In this document: positions 19,833 to 28,584 of the stretch, piece after piece
Position numbering within the stretch: position 1 is the first letter of the stretch
Layout: every line of letters begins with the position of its first letter
Made by a program: the position numbers and the translations under genes
Source of the DNA: Streptomyces sp. SLBN-118
Lineage (GTDB): Bacteria > Actinomycetota > Actinomycetes > Streptomycetales > Streptomycetaceae
Assembly (NCBI RefSeq): GCF_006715635.1
Contig: NZ_VFNP01000002.1
Location: 2,728,001-2,792,000 of the forward strand
Length of the DNA stretch: 64,000 bases
Direction: 5' to 3'
The notes under the pieces: generated by a model
The model's database searches: none
What the model saw: only the letters and a program-made list of their open reading frames with translations
Told to the model about the DNA's origin: nothing

Positions 19833-21713
19833 TCACAGATGGCGGCGTCGGGCAGAGACGTGCCGGTCGTACTCCTCCCGGGCCTTGACCGCCGACGGGC
19901 GGGTCGCGGTCTCGGCCACCGGAACATCCCACCACGCCTGCGCCGGTGGCGCGCCCGACACAGTGTCTGCCGTTTCGGTCTCGACGTAGACACCTGTGGG
20001 GACGTCCGCCTCACGCGCCTCGGCGAGCGCTTCGCGCAGGTCACGCACCGTTTTGGCGCGGATCACGCATAGTCCGAGGGAGGCGGCGTTGGCAGCCAGG
20101 TCGACGGGGAGCGGGGCGCCTGTGTACGTGCCGTCGGCGGACCGGTGGCGGTAGGCGGTGCCGAAGCGCTCGGCGCCGACCGACTCGGACAGGCCGCCGA
20201 TCGAGGCGTATCCGTGGTTCTGCACGATGATCACCTTGATCGGGATGTTCTCCTGGACGGCGGTGACGATCTCGGTGGGGTTCATCAGATAGGTACCGTC
20301 GCCGACGAGTGCCCACACCGGTCGTCCCGGCGCGGCCATCCCGACGCCGATGGCCGCCGGGATCTCATATCCCATGCAGGAGTAGCCGTACTCGACGTGG
20401 TACTGGTCGGCCGAACGGGCGCGCCACAGCTTGTGCAGGTCCCCGGGGAGCGAGCCCGCCGCGTTGATCACGATGTCGTCGCCGGTGACCAGGGCGTCGA
20501 GTGCGCCGAGCACCTGGGGCTGGGTGGGGCGGGTGTCCGGGTCCTCGGCCTCGTAGGCGGCGTCGACGCGGTGCTCCCAGCGCTCCTTGTCGTCGCCGTA
20601 CTCCGTCGCGTAGGCGGGCTCGACACGGAAACGGGTGCCGAGTGCCGCAGCCAGCTCGTCCAGGGCGGTACGCGCGTCCGCGACCAGGGAGAGTCCGGCC
20701 ATCTTGTGGGCGTCGAAGGCGGTGATGTTGATGTTGAGGAAGCGGACGGCGGGGTTCTGGAAGAGGGTCGCGGAGGCGGTGGTGAAGTCGGACCAGCGGG
20801 TGCCGAGACCGATCACCAGGTCGGCGGTACGGGCCAGCTCGTCGGCCGTGGCTGTGCCGGTGTGGCCGATTCCGCCGACGTCACAGGGGTGGTCGTGAGT
20901 CAGCGACCCTTTGCCCGCCTGGGTGGAGGCGACCGGGATTCCGCTGGCGCCGGCGAAGGACCCCAACGCCTCCTCGGCCTCGCTGTGATGGACCCCGCCG
21001 CCCGCGACGATCAGGGGGCGGCGGGCGGATGCCAGCGCGCGGCGGGCCGCTTCCAGGGCATCCAGGTCCGGCCTGGGGCGGCTCACCTTCCAGACGCGCT
21101 CGGCGAAGAAGTCCTCCGGCCAGTCGTACGCCTCGGCCTGTACGTCCTGCGGCAGTGCCAGCGTCACGGCTCCCGTCTCGGCCGGGTCGGCAAGGACGCG
21201 CATCGCCTGCAGGGCAGCCGGAATGAGCATCTCGGGACGGGTGACCCGGTCGAAATAGCGCGAGACCGGTCGCAGGGCGTCATTGACCGACACATCGCCC
21301 GCGTAAGGGAGTTCGAGCTGCTGGAGGACCGGGTCGGCGGGGCGGGTCGCGAACACGTCGCCGGGCAGCAGCAGGACCGGCAGCCGGTTGATGGTGGCGA
21401 GCGCCGCGCCGGTGACGAGGTTGGTGGCGCCGGGGCCGACGGAGGTGGACACGGCATGGGCGGACAGACGTCGGGACTGGCGGGCGTAGCCGACGGCGGC
21501 GTGCACCATTGCCTGTTCGTTGCGGCCCTGGACGTACGGCATGTCCGATCCGGGCTCCAGCAGCGCCTGGCCGAGTCCGGCCACATTGCCGTGGCCGAAG
21601 ATGCCCCAGGTGGCGGTGATCAGGCGGTGGCGGCGGCCGTCGCGCTCGCTGTACTGGCGGGCGAGGAAGGCGACGAGGGCCTGGGCGACGGTGAGTCGGC
21701 GCGTACTGCTCAT
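19833..21713 (-). CDS. iolD: 3D-(3,5/4)-trihydroxycyclohexane-1,2-dione hydrolase
   Basis: 626 aa ThDP-dependent enzyme that opens the diketone ring of inositol breakdown to 5-deoxy-glucuronate. N-terminal Pyr domain with RNEQAMVHAAVGYARQ (the ThDP-activating Glu), a middle domain, and a C-terminal PP domain with GDGTYLMNPTE and VQNHGYASIGGL, the latter being the IolD-specific ThDP/Mg motif. ATG 21713 overlaps the iolB stop by 4 nt. It sits between iolB and mmsA, as expected in the pathway. Confidence 0.95.
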   Translation of the reverse strand: MSSTRRLTVAQALVAFLARQYSERDGRRHRLITATWGIFGHGNVAGLGQALLEPGSDMPYVQGRNEQAMVHAAVGYARQSRRLSAHAVSTSVGPGATNLVTGAALATINRLPVLLLPGDVFATRPADPVLQQLELPYAGDVSVNDALRPVSRYFDRVTRPEMLIPAALQAMRVLADPAETGAVTLALPQDVQAEAYDWPEDFFAERVWKVSRPRPDLDALEAARRALASARRPLIVAGGGVHHSEAEEALGSFAGASGIPVASTQAGKGSLTHDHPCDVGGIGHTGTATADELARTADLVIGLGTRWSDFTTASATLFQNPAVRFLNINITAFDAHKMAGLSLVADARTALDELAAALGTRFRVEPAYATEYGDDKERWEHRVDAAYEAEDPDTRPTQPQVLGALDALVTGDDIVINAAGSLPGDLHKLWRARSADQYHVEYGYSCMGYEIPAAIGVGMAAPGRPVWALVGDGTYLMNPTEIVTAVQENIPIKVIIVQNHGYASIGGLSESVGAERFGTAYRHRSADGTYTGAPLPVDLAANAASLGLCVIRAKTVRDLREALAEAREADVPTGVYVETETADTVSGAPPAQAWWDVPVAETATRPSAVKAREEYDRHVSARRRHL

Positions 21714-22600
21714 CGGGCACCCTCTTCGGTTCCGGCTTCGTACAGGGGGAGGCGTGGGTCGACGGGCTGCGCGGGCCAGGTGTCGCGGATCCAGCCGTGG
21801 TCCGGGTGGTCGCAGATCAGCCACTCCCGGGTGGCGCCCGGGCCCGCCATCACATTGAGGTAGTACATGTCGCGGGCGGGCGGCGCGATGGATGGTCCGT
21901 GCCAGCCGTCGGGGATGAGGACCGCGTCGCCGGTGCGGACCTCGGCCAGCACGTCCGTGCCGCCGGGCCTCGACGGGGAGACCCGGTGGTAGCCCACGCC
22001 GCCACGGTCGATCTCGAAGTAGTAGATCTCCTCGAGCTCCGACTCAGCGCCGGGGCGGTGCTCGTCGTGCTTGTGCGGCGGGTACGAGGACCAGTTTCCG
22101 CCGGGTGTGAGCACTTCGACCGCGATCAGCCGGTCGCAGTCGAAGGTGTCGGCCGCGGCGAAGTTGTTGACCTGGCGCGAGCAGTTGCCCGCGCCGCGCA
22201 GCTCGACCGGTACCTCCGGCGCGGGGCCGTAGCGAGCGGGGAGTCGTCGCTCGCACTTCGCTCCTGCCAGGGCGAAGCGGCCTCCCGCACCGGAGGCGAT
22301 CTGTGCATGGGCATCGCGCGGGACATAGGCGAAGTCCGTCACTCCGCCGAACACGCTTTCTCTGCCCTGCAGTTCAAAGATCTCGCCTTGTGTCCGCACC
22401 GTGCAACCGCCGGTGAGCGGCAGCACGATCCACTCACTGTCCCCGGCGACGAGGGAGTGTGAACCCCCCGGCTTGAGCTCCAGTACACGCAGGCTGGAGT
22501 ACCCCCAGCCGGCATGTTCCGGGTCGATCCGCAGGGCATAGGGCCCGGCGGCCGCGCTTCCCGCCGGCAGGTACTGCTTCTGGTCGTCGTGGTCGCTCAT
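21710..22600 (-). CDS. iolB: 5-deoxy-glucuronate isomerase
   Basis: 296 aa double-cupin protein. It isomerises 5-deoxy-D-glucuronate to 5-dehydro-2-deoxy-D-gluconate. Visible marks are the first cupin around RVLELKPGGSHS and the metal-binding second cupin with WSSYPPHKHDEHRPG and ELEEIYYFEI, then GDAVLIPDGWHGP. Its stop overlaps iolD by 4 nt, and it begins 16 nt after the aldolase gene. Confidence 0.95.
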   Translation of the reverse strand: MSDHDDQKQYLPAGSAAAGPYALRIDPEHAGWGYSSLRVLELKPGGSHSLVAGDSEWIVLPLTGGCTVRTQGEIFELQGRESVFGGVTDFAYVPRDAHAQIASGAGGRFALAGAKCERRLPARYGPAPEVPVELRGAGNCSRQVNNFAAADTFDCDRLIAVEVLTPGGNWSSYPPHKHDEHRPGAESELEEIYYFEIDRGGVGYHRVSPSRPGGTDVLAEVRTGDAVLIPDGWHGPSIAPPARDMYYLNVMAGPGATREWLICDHPDHGWIRDTWPAQPVDPRLPLYEAGTEEGAR

Positions 22601-22616
22601 GACTTCTCCGTACCCC

Positions 22617-23501
22617 CTACAACAGTCCTACGGCCGTATCGACCGCACCGGCGACGTCTCCGTCGACCGGATAGAGCAGCGAGCGTCCCACCACGAGTCC
22701 TTGGACGGTGGGCAGTTGCAGTGCACCGCGCCATTTCTCGTACGCGCCGTGCTGGTCGTCGCCGATCTCTCCTCCGAGAAGGACCGCGGGCAGGGTGGAG
22801 GTCTCCATCACCGACGCCATGTCGTCGGGGTTGTCGGTGACGGGGACCTTCAGCCAGGTGTACGCGGAAGTGCCTGCAAGCCCGGACGCGATCGCTATCG
22901 ACCGGGTGACTGCTTCGGCACTGAGATCGTTGCGGAGCTGCCCGTCGGTACGGTGACAGATGAACGGCTCGATGAAGACGGGAAGCTGACGCTCCGCCAT
23001 CTCGTCGACGACTCGTGCGGTGGCGTGCAGGGTCTCGAGCGAGCCTGCGTCCTGGTAGTCGATACGCAGCAGCAGCTTGCCCGCGTCGAATCCGAGGCGG
23101 TCCAAGTCCTGGGGGCGGTGGCCGGTGAAACGGTCGTCGAGCTCGAAGGTGGCGCCGGCCAGGCCGCCGCGGTTCATCGAGCCCATCACCACCTTGTCTT
23201 CGAGGGCGCCGAGGAGGAGCAGATCGTCGAGGATGTCGGCGGTGGCGAGGACGCCGTCGACGCCGGGGCGGGAGAGCGCCAGACAGAGCCGTTCGAGCAG
23301 GTCCAGGCGGTTGGCCATGGCGAGTGGACGGTCGCCGACGGCGAGGGCGCCGCGTGCGGGGTGGTCGGCGGCGATGATCATCAAGCGTCCGCTCTCACCG
23401 ATGAGCCGGGGCCGCCTGCGCCTCCGGGACGCTGCTTCGGCAACGGCCTCGGGGTGGCGGGTGCGAATCCCGATGAGCTCGGTGATGTCGACGGGGCTCA
23501 C
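22617..23501 (-). CDS. Class I aldolase-like TIM barrel of the inositol operon (Cgl0158 family)
   Basis: 294 aa. It belongs to the family represented by Corynebacterium Cgl0158, annotated as a deoxyribose-phosphate-aldolase-like (beta/alpha)8 barrel. AADHPARGALAVG near residue 42 and YTWLKVPVTDNPDD near residue 217 are conserved-looking; the Lys of the latter is a candidate Schiff-base residue. Bacillus uses the unrelated class II aldolase IolJ to split 2-deoxy-5-keto-gluconate-6-phosphate; no iolJ is present here, so this gene probably does that step. It overlaps iolC by 4 nt (GTG 23501). The reaction is inferred from position. Confidence 0.82.
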   Translation of the reverse strand: MSPVDITELIGIRTRHPEAVAEAASRRRRRPRLIGESGRLMIIAADHPARGALAVGDRPLAMANRLDLLERLCLALSRPGVDGVLATADILDDLLLLGALEDKVVMGSMNRGGLAGATFELDDRFTGHRPQDLDRLGFDAGKLLLRIDYQDAGSLETLHATARVVDEMAERQLPVFIEPFICHRTDGQLRNDLSAEAVTRSIAIASGLAGTSAYTWLKVPVTDNPDDMASVMETSTLPAVLLGGEIGDDQHGAYEKWRGALQLPTVQGLVVGRSLLYPVDGDVAGAVDTAVGLL

Positions 23502-24550
23502 GACAGGGCTCCGGGCGGGACCGGCCCGAGCGCGGGCACCTCGCCGGGCGGGACCGGTCCGAGCGCGGGCGGCGAAGGCGGTGGGGTCGGGGACGGCGGA
23601 ACCGGGGCGCCGGAGAGGACCTGGTCGACCTCGGCGGCGTACGGCATCGCGGTGGAGCAGGCGAGCCGGGCGGCGACAATCGCTCCGGCGGCATTGGCGT
23701 ACCGCATGATCCGCTCCAGCTCCCAGCCGGACAGCAGTCCGTGGCACAGGGCCCCGCCGAACGCGTCTCCCGCGCCGAGCCCGTTGACCACCTCGACCGG
23801 CACGGGCGGGACCTCGGCCCGCGTACCGTCCCGGTGAACGGCGAGGACCCCCTTGGGTCCCTGCTTGACCACGGCGAGCTCGACCCCGGCCGCCAGCAGC
23901 GCGCGGGCCGCGGCATACGGTTCACGCTCCCCGGTGGCGATCTCGCACTCCTCCGGATTGCCGACGGCGACGGTGGCGTGTGCGAGCGCCTCGGCGTAGT
24001 AAGGCCGCGCCTCGTCCGGGTGCTTCCAGAACATCGGCCGCCAGTCGAGGTCGAAGACGGTGGTCCCCGACCCGTCCCGGTGGCCGAGCGCGGCCAGCGT
24101 CGCCGTACGGCTCGGCTCCGCGCACAGACCGGTCCCGGTCATCCAGAACACGCGTGCCTCGCGGATGGCCGCCAGGTCCAGCTCGTGCTCGTGGATCTCG
24201 AGGTCGGGAGCCTTGGGCTGCCGGTAGAAGTAGAGGGGAAAGTCGTCCGGCGGGAAGATCTCGCAGAAGGTGACCGGGGTCGGGTAGGCGGCCACCGGCG
24301 TCACCCAGCGGTCGTCGACACCGAACTCCAGCAGCGCCTGGTGGAGATAGTCCCCGAAGGCGTCCTGGCCGGTGCGGGTGATCACCGCCGTCCGCCGGCC
24401 GAGCCTGGCCGCCCCCACCGCGACATTCGTGGCCGAGCCACCGAGGAACTTTCCGAACATGTCGACCTGCGCCAATGGAACCCCGGTCCGCAGCGGATAG
24501 AGGTCCACCCCGATCCGTCCCATCGTGATCACGTCGTACGGCTGAGGCAT
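23498..24550 (-). CDS. iolC: 5-dehydro-2-deoxygluconokinase
   Basis: 350 aa PfkB-family kinase. It phosphorylates 2-deoxy-5-keto-gluconate. The N-terminal segment (GKFLGGSATNVAVGAARLG) and the C-terminal anion-hole motif VVNGLGAGDAFGGA with the catalytic Asp are clear. The last 40 residues are an unusual Pro/Gly-rich tail in which VPALGPVPPG-type units repeat. ATG 24550 follows GAAGGGACGCGC. It is the first gene of the minus-strand iol operon and diverges from iolE. Confidence 0.93.
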   Translation of the reverse strand: MPQPYDVITMGRIGVDLYPLRTGVPLAQVDMFGKFLGGSATNVAVGAARLGRRTAVITRTGQDAFGDYLHQALLEFGVDDRWVTPVAAYPTPVTFCEIFPPDDFPLYFYRQPKAPDLEIHEHELDLAAIREARVFWMTGTGLCAEPSRTATLAALGHRDGSGTTVFDLDWRPMFWKHPDEARPYYAEALAHATVAVGNPEECEIATGEREPYAAARALLAAGVELAVVKQGPKGVLAVHRDGTRAEVPPVPVEVVNGLGAGDAFGGALCHGLLSGWELERIMRYANAAGAIVAARLACSTAMPYAAEVDQVLSGAPVPPSPTPPPSPPALGPVPPGEVPALGPVPPGALS

Positions 24551-24619
24551 GCGCGTCCCTTCGGTTCGACGCCGGCTGCACCCAGGTCTAGTGCTCCCCC
24601 CTGAGCCCTGTCAACATTT

Positions 24620-24629
24620 TGTCCTGACA
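24620..24629. promoter_or_regulatory. Possible IolR-type operator in the iolC/iolE divergent promoter
   Basis: TGTCCTGACA fits the KGWCHTRACA consensus that I recall for the GntR-type inositol repressor IolR of Corynebacterium glutamicum. It lies in the 129-bp gap between divergent iolC and iolE, where one site could control both. An overlapping GTCC-N8-GGAC inverted repeat (24621-24636) is also present. No iolR gene is in the window. Confidence 0.4.
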
Positions 24630-24679
24630 TTCGGACGAAGCCTTGACACCCTTCTCCGGCGGCCGGAAAGCTGGCCGGC

Positions 24680-25591
24680 ATGACCTCATCCGTCCCCTCC
24701 CTGAACCGCATCCGGGTCGGCTCGGCCCCCGACTCCTGGGGAGTGTGGTTCCCCGACGACCCCCAGCAGGTCCCCTGGCAGCGCTTCCTCGACGAGGTTG
24801 CCGAGGCCGGTTACGAATGGATCGAGCTCGGCCCGTACGGCTATCTCCCGAGCGACCCCGCCCGCCTCGGCGAGGAAACCGCCCGGCGCGGCCTGAAGGT
24901 CTCGGCCGGAACGGTCTTCACCGGCCTGCACCACGGCCCCGCCGTGTGGGACGAGACCTGGGCGCATGTATCGGACATCGCGGCACTGACACAGGCGATG
25001 GGCGGGGAGCATCTGGTCGTCATCCCCTCCTTCTGGCGTGACGACAAGACCGGCCAGGTGCTGGAGGACAGCACCCTCACGCCCGCGCAATGGCGCGATC
25101 TGACCGTTCAGACCGAGCGGTTGGGCCGCGAAGTGCGTGAGCGCTACGGGCTGAAGATCGTCGTCCACCCGCACGCGGACACACATATCGACAGCGAGGA
25201 GAACGTCAGCCGTTTCCTCGACGCCACCGATCCCTCACTGGTCTCGCTCTGTCTGGACACCGGGCACTACGCCTACTGCGGCGGCGACAGCGTCAAACTG
25301 ATCGAGACCTACGGCGAGCGGATCGGCTACCTCCATCTCAAGCAGGTGGATCCGGCGATCCTGGCCGAAGTGATCGCGGACGAGGTGCCGTTCGGACCGG
25401 CCGTCGGCCGCGGTGTGATGTGCGAGCCACCGGCCGGGGTGCCGGCGCTGGAGCCCGTACTGGCCGCGGCCCAGGCGCTGGACGTCGAACTCTTCGCCAT
25501 CGTCGAGCAGGACATGTACCCCTGCCCGCCCGACAAACCCTTCCCGATCGCGCGGCGGACACGCCGTTTCCTGCGCTCATGTGGCGCCTGA
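24680..25591 (+). CDS. iolE: myo-inosose-2 dehydratase
   Basis: 303 aa xylose-isomerase-like TIM barrel. It dehydrates 2-keto-myo-inositol to the diketone used by IolD. The start segment RVGSAPDSWGVWFPDDP and the motif VHPHADTHIDSEENVSRF are characteristic of IolE; SLCLDTGHYAYCGGD holds metal ligands, and the LHLKQVDP segment follows. It is transcribed away from iolC. Together the window has iolE, iolD, iolB, iolC, an aldolase and mmsA, lacking only a certain iolG and a transporter. Confidence 0.93.
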   Translation: MTSSVPSLNRIRVGSAPDSWGVWFPDDPQQVPWQRFLDEVAEAGYEWIELGPYGYLPSDPARLGEETARRGLKVSAGTVFTGLHHGPAVWDETWAHVSDIAALTQAMGGEHLVVIPSFWRDDKTGQVLEDSTLTPAQWRDLTVQTERLGREVRERYGLKIVVHPHADTHIDSEENVSRFLDATDPSLVSLCLDTGHYAYCGGDSVKLIETYGERIGYLHLKQVDPAILAEVIADEVPFGPAVGRGVMCEPPAGVPALEPVLAAAQALDVELFAIVEQDMYPCPPDKPFPIARRTRRFLRSCGA

Positions 25592-25800
25592 CGCCCACAC
25601 ACCACTTCTGTCACGGTTGTCGCCCGACCGTCACGCATGTCTCCATTACGCTGGCCTTCCGTCACAGCTGATCAACAGGCCCTCCCCTCCCCGCACCCGA
25701 AGTCGTTCAACGGGCAAAGGCTCAGTGATCGCCAGCGTCCGCGCCGCAGCTCCCCCGACAGCCCCCGGCGCTGCGGCGCATGCAGGGAGGTACCACACCG

Positions 25801-25998
25801 ATGACGGACAGAAGACTCTGGTCGTACAAGGAGATCGCCGCGCACATCAAGGTGCAGCCGGACACGGTCCGTTCGTACCGCAAGCACGGGCTTCTCCCGC
25901 CGCCCGACCATGTGGAGGCCGGCAAGCCCTTCTGGTACGCGGACACGATCCGCGTCTGGGTCGCCAATCGCCCCGGGAACAGGGGCCGCCGGGCCTGA
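25801..25998 (+). CDS. Small AlpA/MerR-like HTH protein
   Basis: 65 aa from ATG 25801, with GGGAGG about 10 nt upstream. Nearly the whole protein is a winged HTH: LWSYKEIAAHIKVQPDTVRSYRKHGLLPPPDH, followed by a wing and basic tail. It resembles excisionase/AlpA-type and BldC-like stand-alone DNA-binding proteins. There is no phage or element gene nearby, so it is probably a chromosomal regulator. It is followed at once by a good terminator and is therefore monocistronic. Targets unknown. Confidence 0.8.
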   Translation: MTDRRLWSYKEIAAHIKVQPDTVRSYRKHGLLPPPDHVEAGKPFWYADTIRVWVANRPGNRGRRA

Positions 25999-26035
25999 GT
26001 ACAGACGGGCCCGGCCGACAGGACAACCTGCACAC

Positions 26036-26067
26036 CGGAGCCCCGCCCCCCCTGCTGCGGGGCTCCG
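26036..26067. terminator. Terminator after the small HTH gene
   Basis: CGGAGCCCCGC (26036-26046) pairs with GCGGGGCTCCG (26057-26067). It separates two convergent genes and can serve both. Confidence 0.85.
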
Positions 26068-26081
26068 TTGTGCTCGCGGCG

Positions 26082-28421
26082 TCAGGCCTCGACCTTGTCC
26101 CGTACCGCGTCGGGGTCTGTCTCCGGGCCCGAGTCCGTCTTCGGTACAGAGTCCGTCTTCGGTACAGAGTCCGTCTTCGGCTCAGAGTCCGTCGTCGGCC
26201 CCGGGGCCGACGGCGAGGCCGGCTGCGGTTCGGCCCGGGATATCTCACCCTCACTCAGCCCGAACCGCTGGTGGAAGCGGCGCAGAGGCCCGGGCGCCCA
26301 CCAGGTCGAGGCACCCATCAGCTTCATCACCGACGGGACCAGCAGACTGCGCACCACCATGGCGTCCATCAGCACAGCCAGCGCGATTCCGAGACCGAGC
26401 ATCTTGGTGTTGGTCACCCGTGAGGTGCCGATGCCCACCATCACGACCGCCAGGATGACGGCTGCCGCGGTGATCAACCCGCCGGTGCGCTGAAGGCCGA
26501 ACCGCACCGCGTGTTCATGGTCGCCCGTGTGGTCGTACTCCTCCTTGATACGGGAGAGCAGGAAGACGCCATAGTCCATGGAGAGCCCGAAGGCGATGCA
26601 GAACATCAGCACGGGCAGCGTCGTCTCGATGTCCCCGGTGGAGGTGAAGGAGAGCAGTCCGGAGAGGTTTCCGTCCTGGAAGACCCAGACGACGGCACCG
26701 AACATCGCTGTCAGGCTCAGCGCGTTGAGCACGACCGCCTGGACCGGGATCAGCACGCTGCCGGTGAGCAGGAAGACCAGGAGCAGGGTGACCACTGCGA
26801 TGATGCCCAGCGCCAGCGGCAGCCGGTCCGCGATGGCTGCCTTGGAGTCCTCCAGCACCGCCGCCCTGCCCGTCACCGAGGTCTCGAACGGGGCCGTGAC
26901 ATCGCGCAGTTCGTGCACGAGGTGCTGGGCCTCCCGGCCCACCGCCTCGCCCTTGGGCTGGACCGTGAAGAAGGCCGAACCGTTCGCGGCGACGGGCCCG
27001 TCGACCCGCAGTACACCCGGCAGGGCAGCGATCCGGGCGCGGTAGTCGGCGTACTCGGCGGGTGTCGTGCGGGACTCCGTGTCCTCGGCGAGGACTTCGA
27101 GACCCCCGGCAGGGCTGCCGGGGAAGCCGTCCCGTATCTGCTGCTGGACCACATGCGACTCGGCGGTCGACGGCAGCTGCCGGTCGTCGGGCGTACCGAA
27201 CTTCACGCCCAGGAAGGGCAGTCCGAGCAGCACCAGACCCGCGATGGTGGCGAAGGCGAAGAGCGGGGCTCGGCGCATCACCAGGCCCGCAACCCGCCCC
27301 CATCCCGCACCGGCCTGCGCCGAATCCCCGTCCTCACCGGCAGCGCCCTCGGCGCGCCCCCGCCTAAAGAGGCGGCGCAGGTCCAGTGCGTTGACCCGAT
27401 GTCCCAGGAGCACCAGCGCGGCCGGCAGCAGGATCAGCGCGGCGCCCGCCGCCAGCAGTACGACCGCGATCCCCGCATAGGCGAACGACCGCAGGAAATA
27501 CTGCGGGAAGACCAGCATCGCGGCCAGCGACACCGCCACGGTCAGCGCGGAGAACAGAACCGTTCGCCCCGCCGTGCGCAGCGTGATGCCCACCGCCTCC
27601 CGCACCTCTGCCCCTGCGGCCAGCTCCTCGCGGAATCTGCGCACGATGAACAGGGCGTAGTCGATGGCGAGTCCGAGACCGAGGGCCGTGGTCAGGTTCT
27701 GTGCGAAGACCGAGACATCGGCGAACTCGGTGATGCCGCGCAGTACGGCATTGGTCCCCAGGATGGCGACGATGCCGACTCCCAGCGGGAGCAGCGCGGC
27801 GATCGCGCTGCCGAAGACCATCACCAGCAGCACCAGCGTCACCGGCAGGGCGATCATCTCGGCCCGAAGCAGGTCGTCCTGGATGATCGTCGTCATCTCG
27901 TGCTGCACGGCGACAGGGCCGCCGATGGAGACGTCCACCGGCCCATGGGCACCGCGGAAGTCGGGCGCTATCCGCTCCAGCACCTCGGCCGCGGCTTTCT
28001 CGTCGCCCTGGATGCGGGCTGCGATCAGGGCCTGCCGGCCGTCCTGGGCACGCAGCGCGGGCGAGCCCGTCTGCCAGTACGAACCGACGCCCGTGACGTC
28101 CTTCTCGGCGGCCAGCCGCTCCGCCAGCCGCCGTCCCTCGGCGGCGACGGCCGGGTCGTCCACGCTTGCCCGTCCGCTGTCCACCAGCAGGAGCACGTTC
28201 GGCTGGGAGGCGGGGAACTCCCGCTCCAGTGCCTTGGTGGCATACGTCGACTCCGCGGACGGATCCGCCCAGCCACCGCTGCCCATGCGCTCGGCGACTC
28301 CGCTGCCGGCGAATACGGCCAGTGCGGTGAGGACGAGGGCGGCGAGCAGCGAGAGCCGGGGGCGCGCGGTGACGAAGCGGGTCCATCCCCCGAGAGAGGG
28401 CGGGCTGTTGACTTCGGACAT
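26082..28421 (-). CDS. MMPL-family (RND-type) exporter
   Basis: 779 aa with about 12 helices in two halves, each with a helix, a large outer loop and five more helices, as in mycobacterial MmpL and Streptomyces lipid or pigment exporters. Marks of the family are LGLGLAIDYALFIVRRFREE (first half) and IAFGLSMDYGVFLLSRIKEE (second half), whose Asp-Tyr pairs sit in the proton path. The cytoplasmic tail is built of repeated Thr-Asp-Ser-Glu/Val-Pro-Lys units. It is divergent from a TetR gene, with a 55-bp inverted repeat between them, so it is likely repressed by that protein until a substrate or toxic compound appears. Cargo unknown. Confidence 0.92.
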   Translation of the reverse strand: MSEVNSPPSLGGWTRFVTARPRLSLLAALVLTALAVFAGSGVAERMGSGGWADPSAESTYATKALEREFPASQPNVLLLVDSGRASVDDPAVAAEGRRLAERLAAEKDVTGVGSYWQTGSPALRAQDGRQALIAARIQGDEKAAAEVLERIAPDFRGAHGPVDVSIGGPVAVQHEMTTIIQDDLLRAEMIALPVTLVLLVMVFGSAIAALLPLGVGIVAILGTNAVLRGITEFADVSVFAQNLTTALGLGLAIDYALFIVRRFREELAAGAEVREAVGITLRTAGRTVLFSALTVAVSLAAMLVFPQYFLRSFAYAGIAVVLLAAGAALILLPAALVLLGHRVNALDLRRLFRRGRAEGAAGEDGDSAQAGAGWGRVAGLVMRRAPLFAFATIAGLVLLGLPFLGVKFGTPDDRQLPSTAESHVVQQQIRDGFPGSPAGGLEVLAEDTESRTTPAEYADYRARIAALPGVLRVDGPVAANGSAFFTVQPKGEAVGREAQHLVHELRDVTAPFETSVTGRAAVLEDSKAAIADRLPLALGIIAVVTLLLVFLLTGSVLIPVQAVVLNALSLTAMFGAVVWVFQDGNLSGLLSFTSTGDIETTLPVLMFCIAFGLSMDYGVFLLSRIKEEYDHTGDHEHAVRFGLQRTGGLITAAAVILAVVMVGIGTSRVTNTKMLGLGIALAVLMDAMVVRSLLVPSVMKLMGASTWWAPGPLRRFHQRFGLSEGEISRAEPQPASPSAPGPTTDSEPKTDSVPKTDSVPKTDSGPETDPDAVRDKVEA
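26131..26202 (-). repeat. 18-bp tandem repeat in the MMPL C-terminal tail
   Basis: Four consecutive 18-bp units (26131-26148, 26149-26166, 26167-26184 and a diverged fourth) encode six-residue repeats of the type DSVPKT. The array is in frame, so copy-number changes would only lengthen the cytoplasmic tail. Confidence 0.85.
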
Positions 28422-28499
28422 GGTGCGGTGTCCCCTTCACCGTGGCCCATGCGCCGGCTTCCCGTCAGGCAGCATGGATCGACCATTGCCATAGACTGG

Positions 28500-28554
28500 C
28501 AAACGCGAGCTATCGCTCGCATTAACCAAGAATGCGAGCGACCACTCGCGTTTG
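28500..28554. promoter_or_regulatory. Large inverted-repeat operator between MMPL and TetR genes
   Basis: CAAACGCGAG at 28500-28509 and CGCTCGCATT at 28514-28523 are mirrored by AATGCGAGCG (28531-28540) and CTCGCGTTTG (28545-28554). Only the central and spacer bases break the symmetry. Each half also contains a smaller GCGAG/CGCTCGC dyad, so two TetR dimers could bind and shut both divergent promoters. Confidence 0.8.
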
Positions 28555-28584
28555 TCAACCGCTTGAGGAAGCTGGGGATTTCAC

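Noticed and set aside
24529..25186. Minus-strand frames opposite iolE
   Set aside because: Complement of iolE, which is well supported by its family motifs.
26131..26202. Short regularly spaced repeats that might suggest a CRISPR array
   Set aside because: The units are directly tandem without spacers, in frame within the MMPL gene, and encode a six-residue protein repeat.
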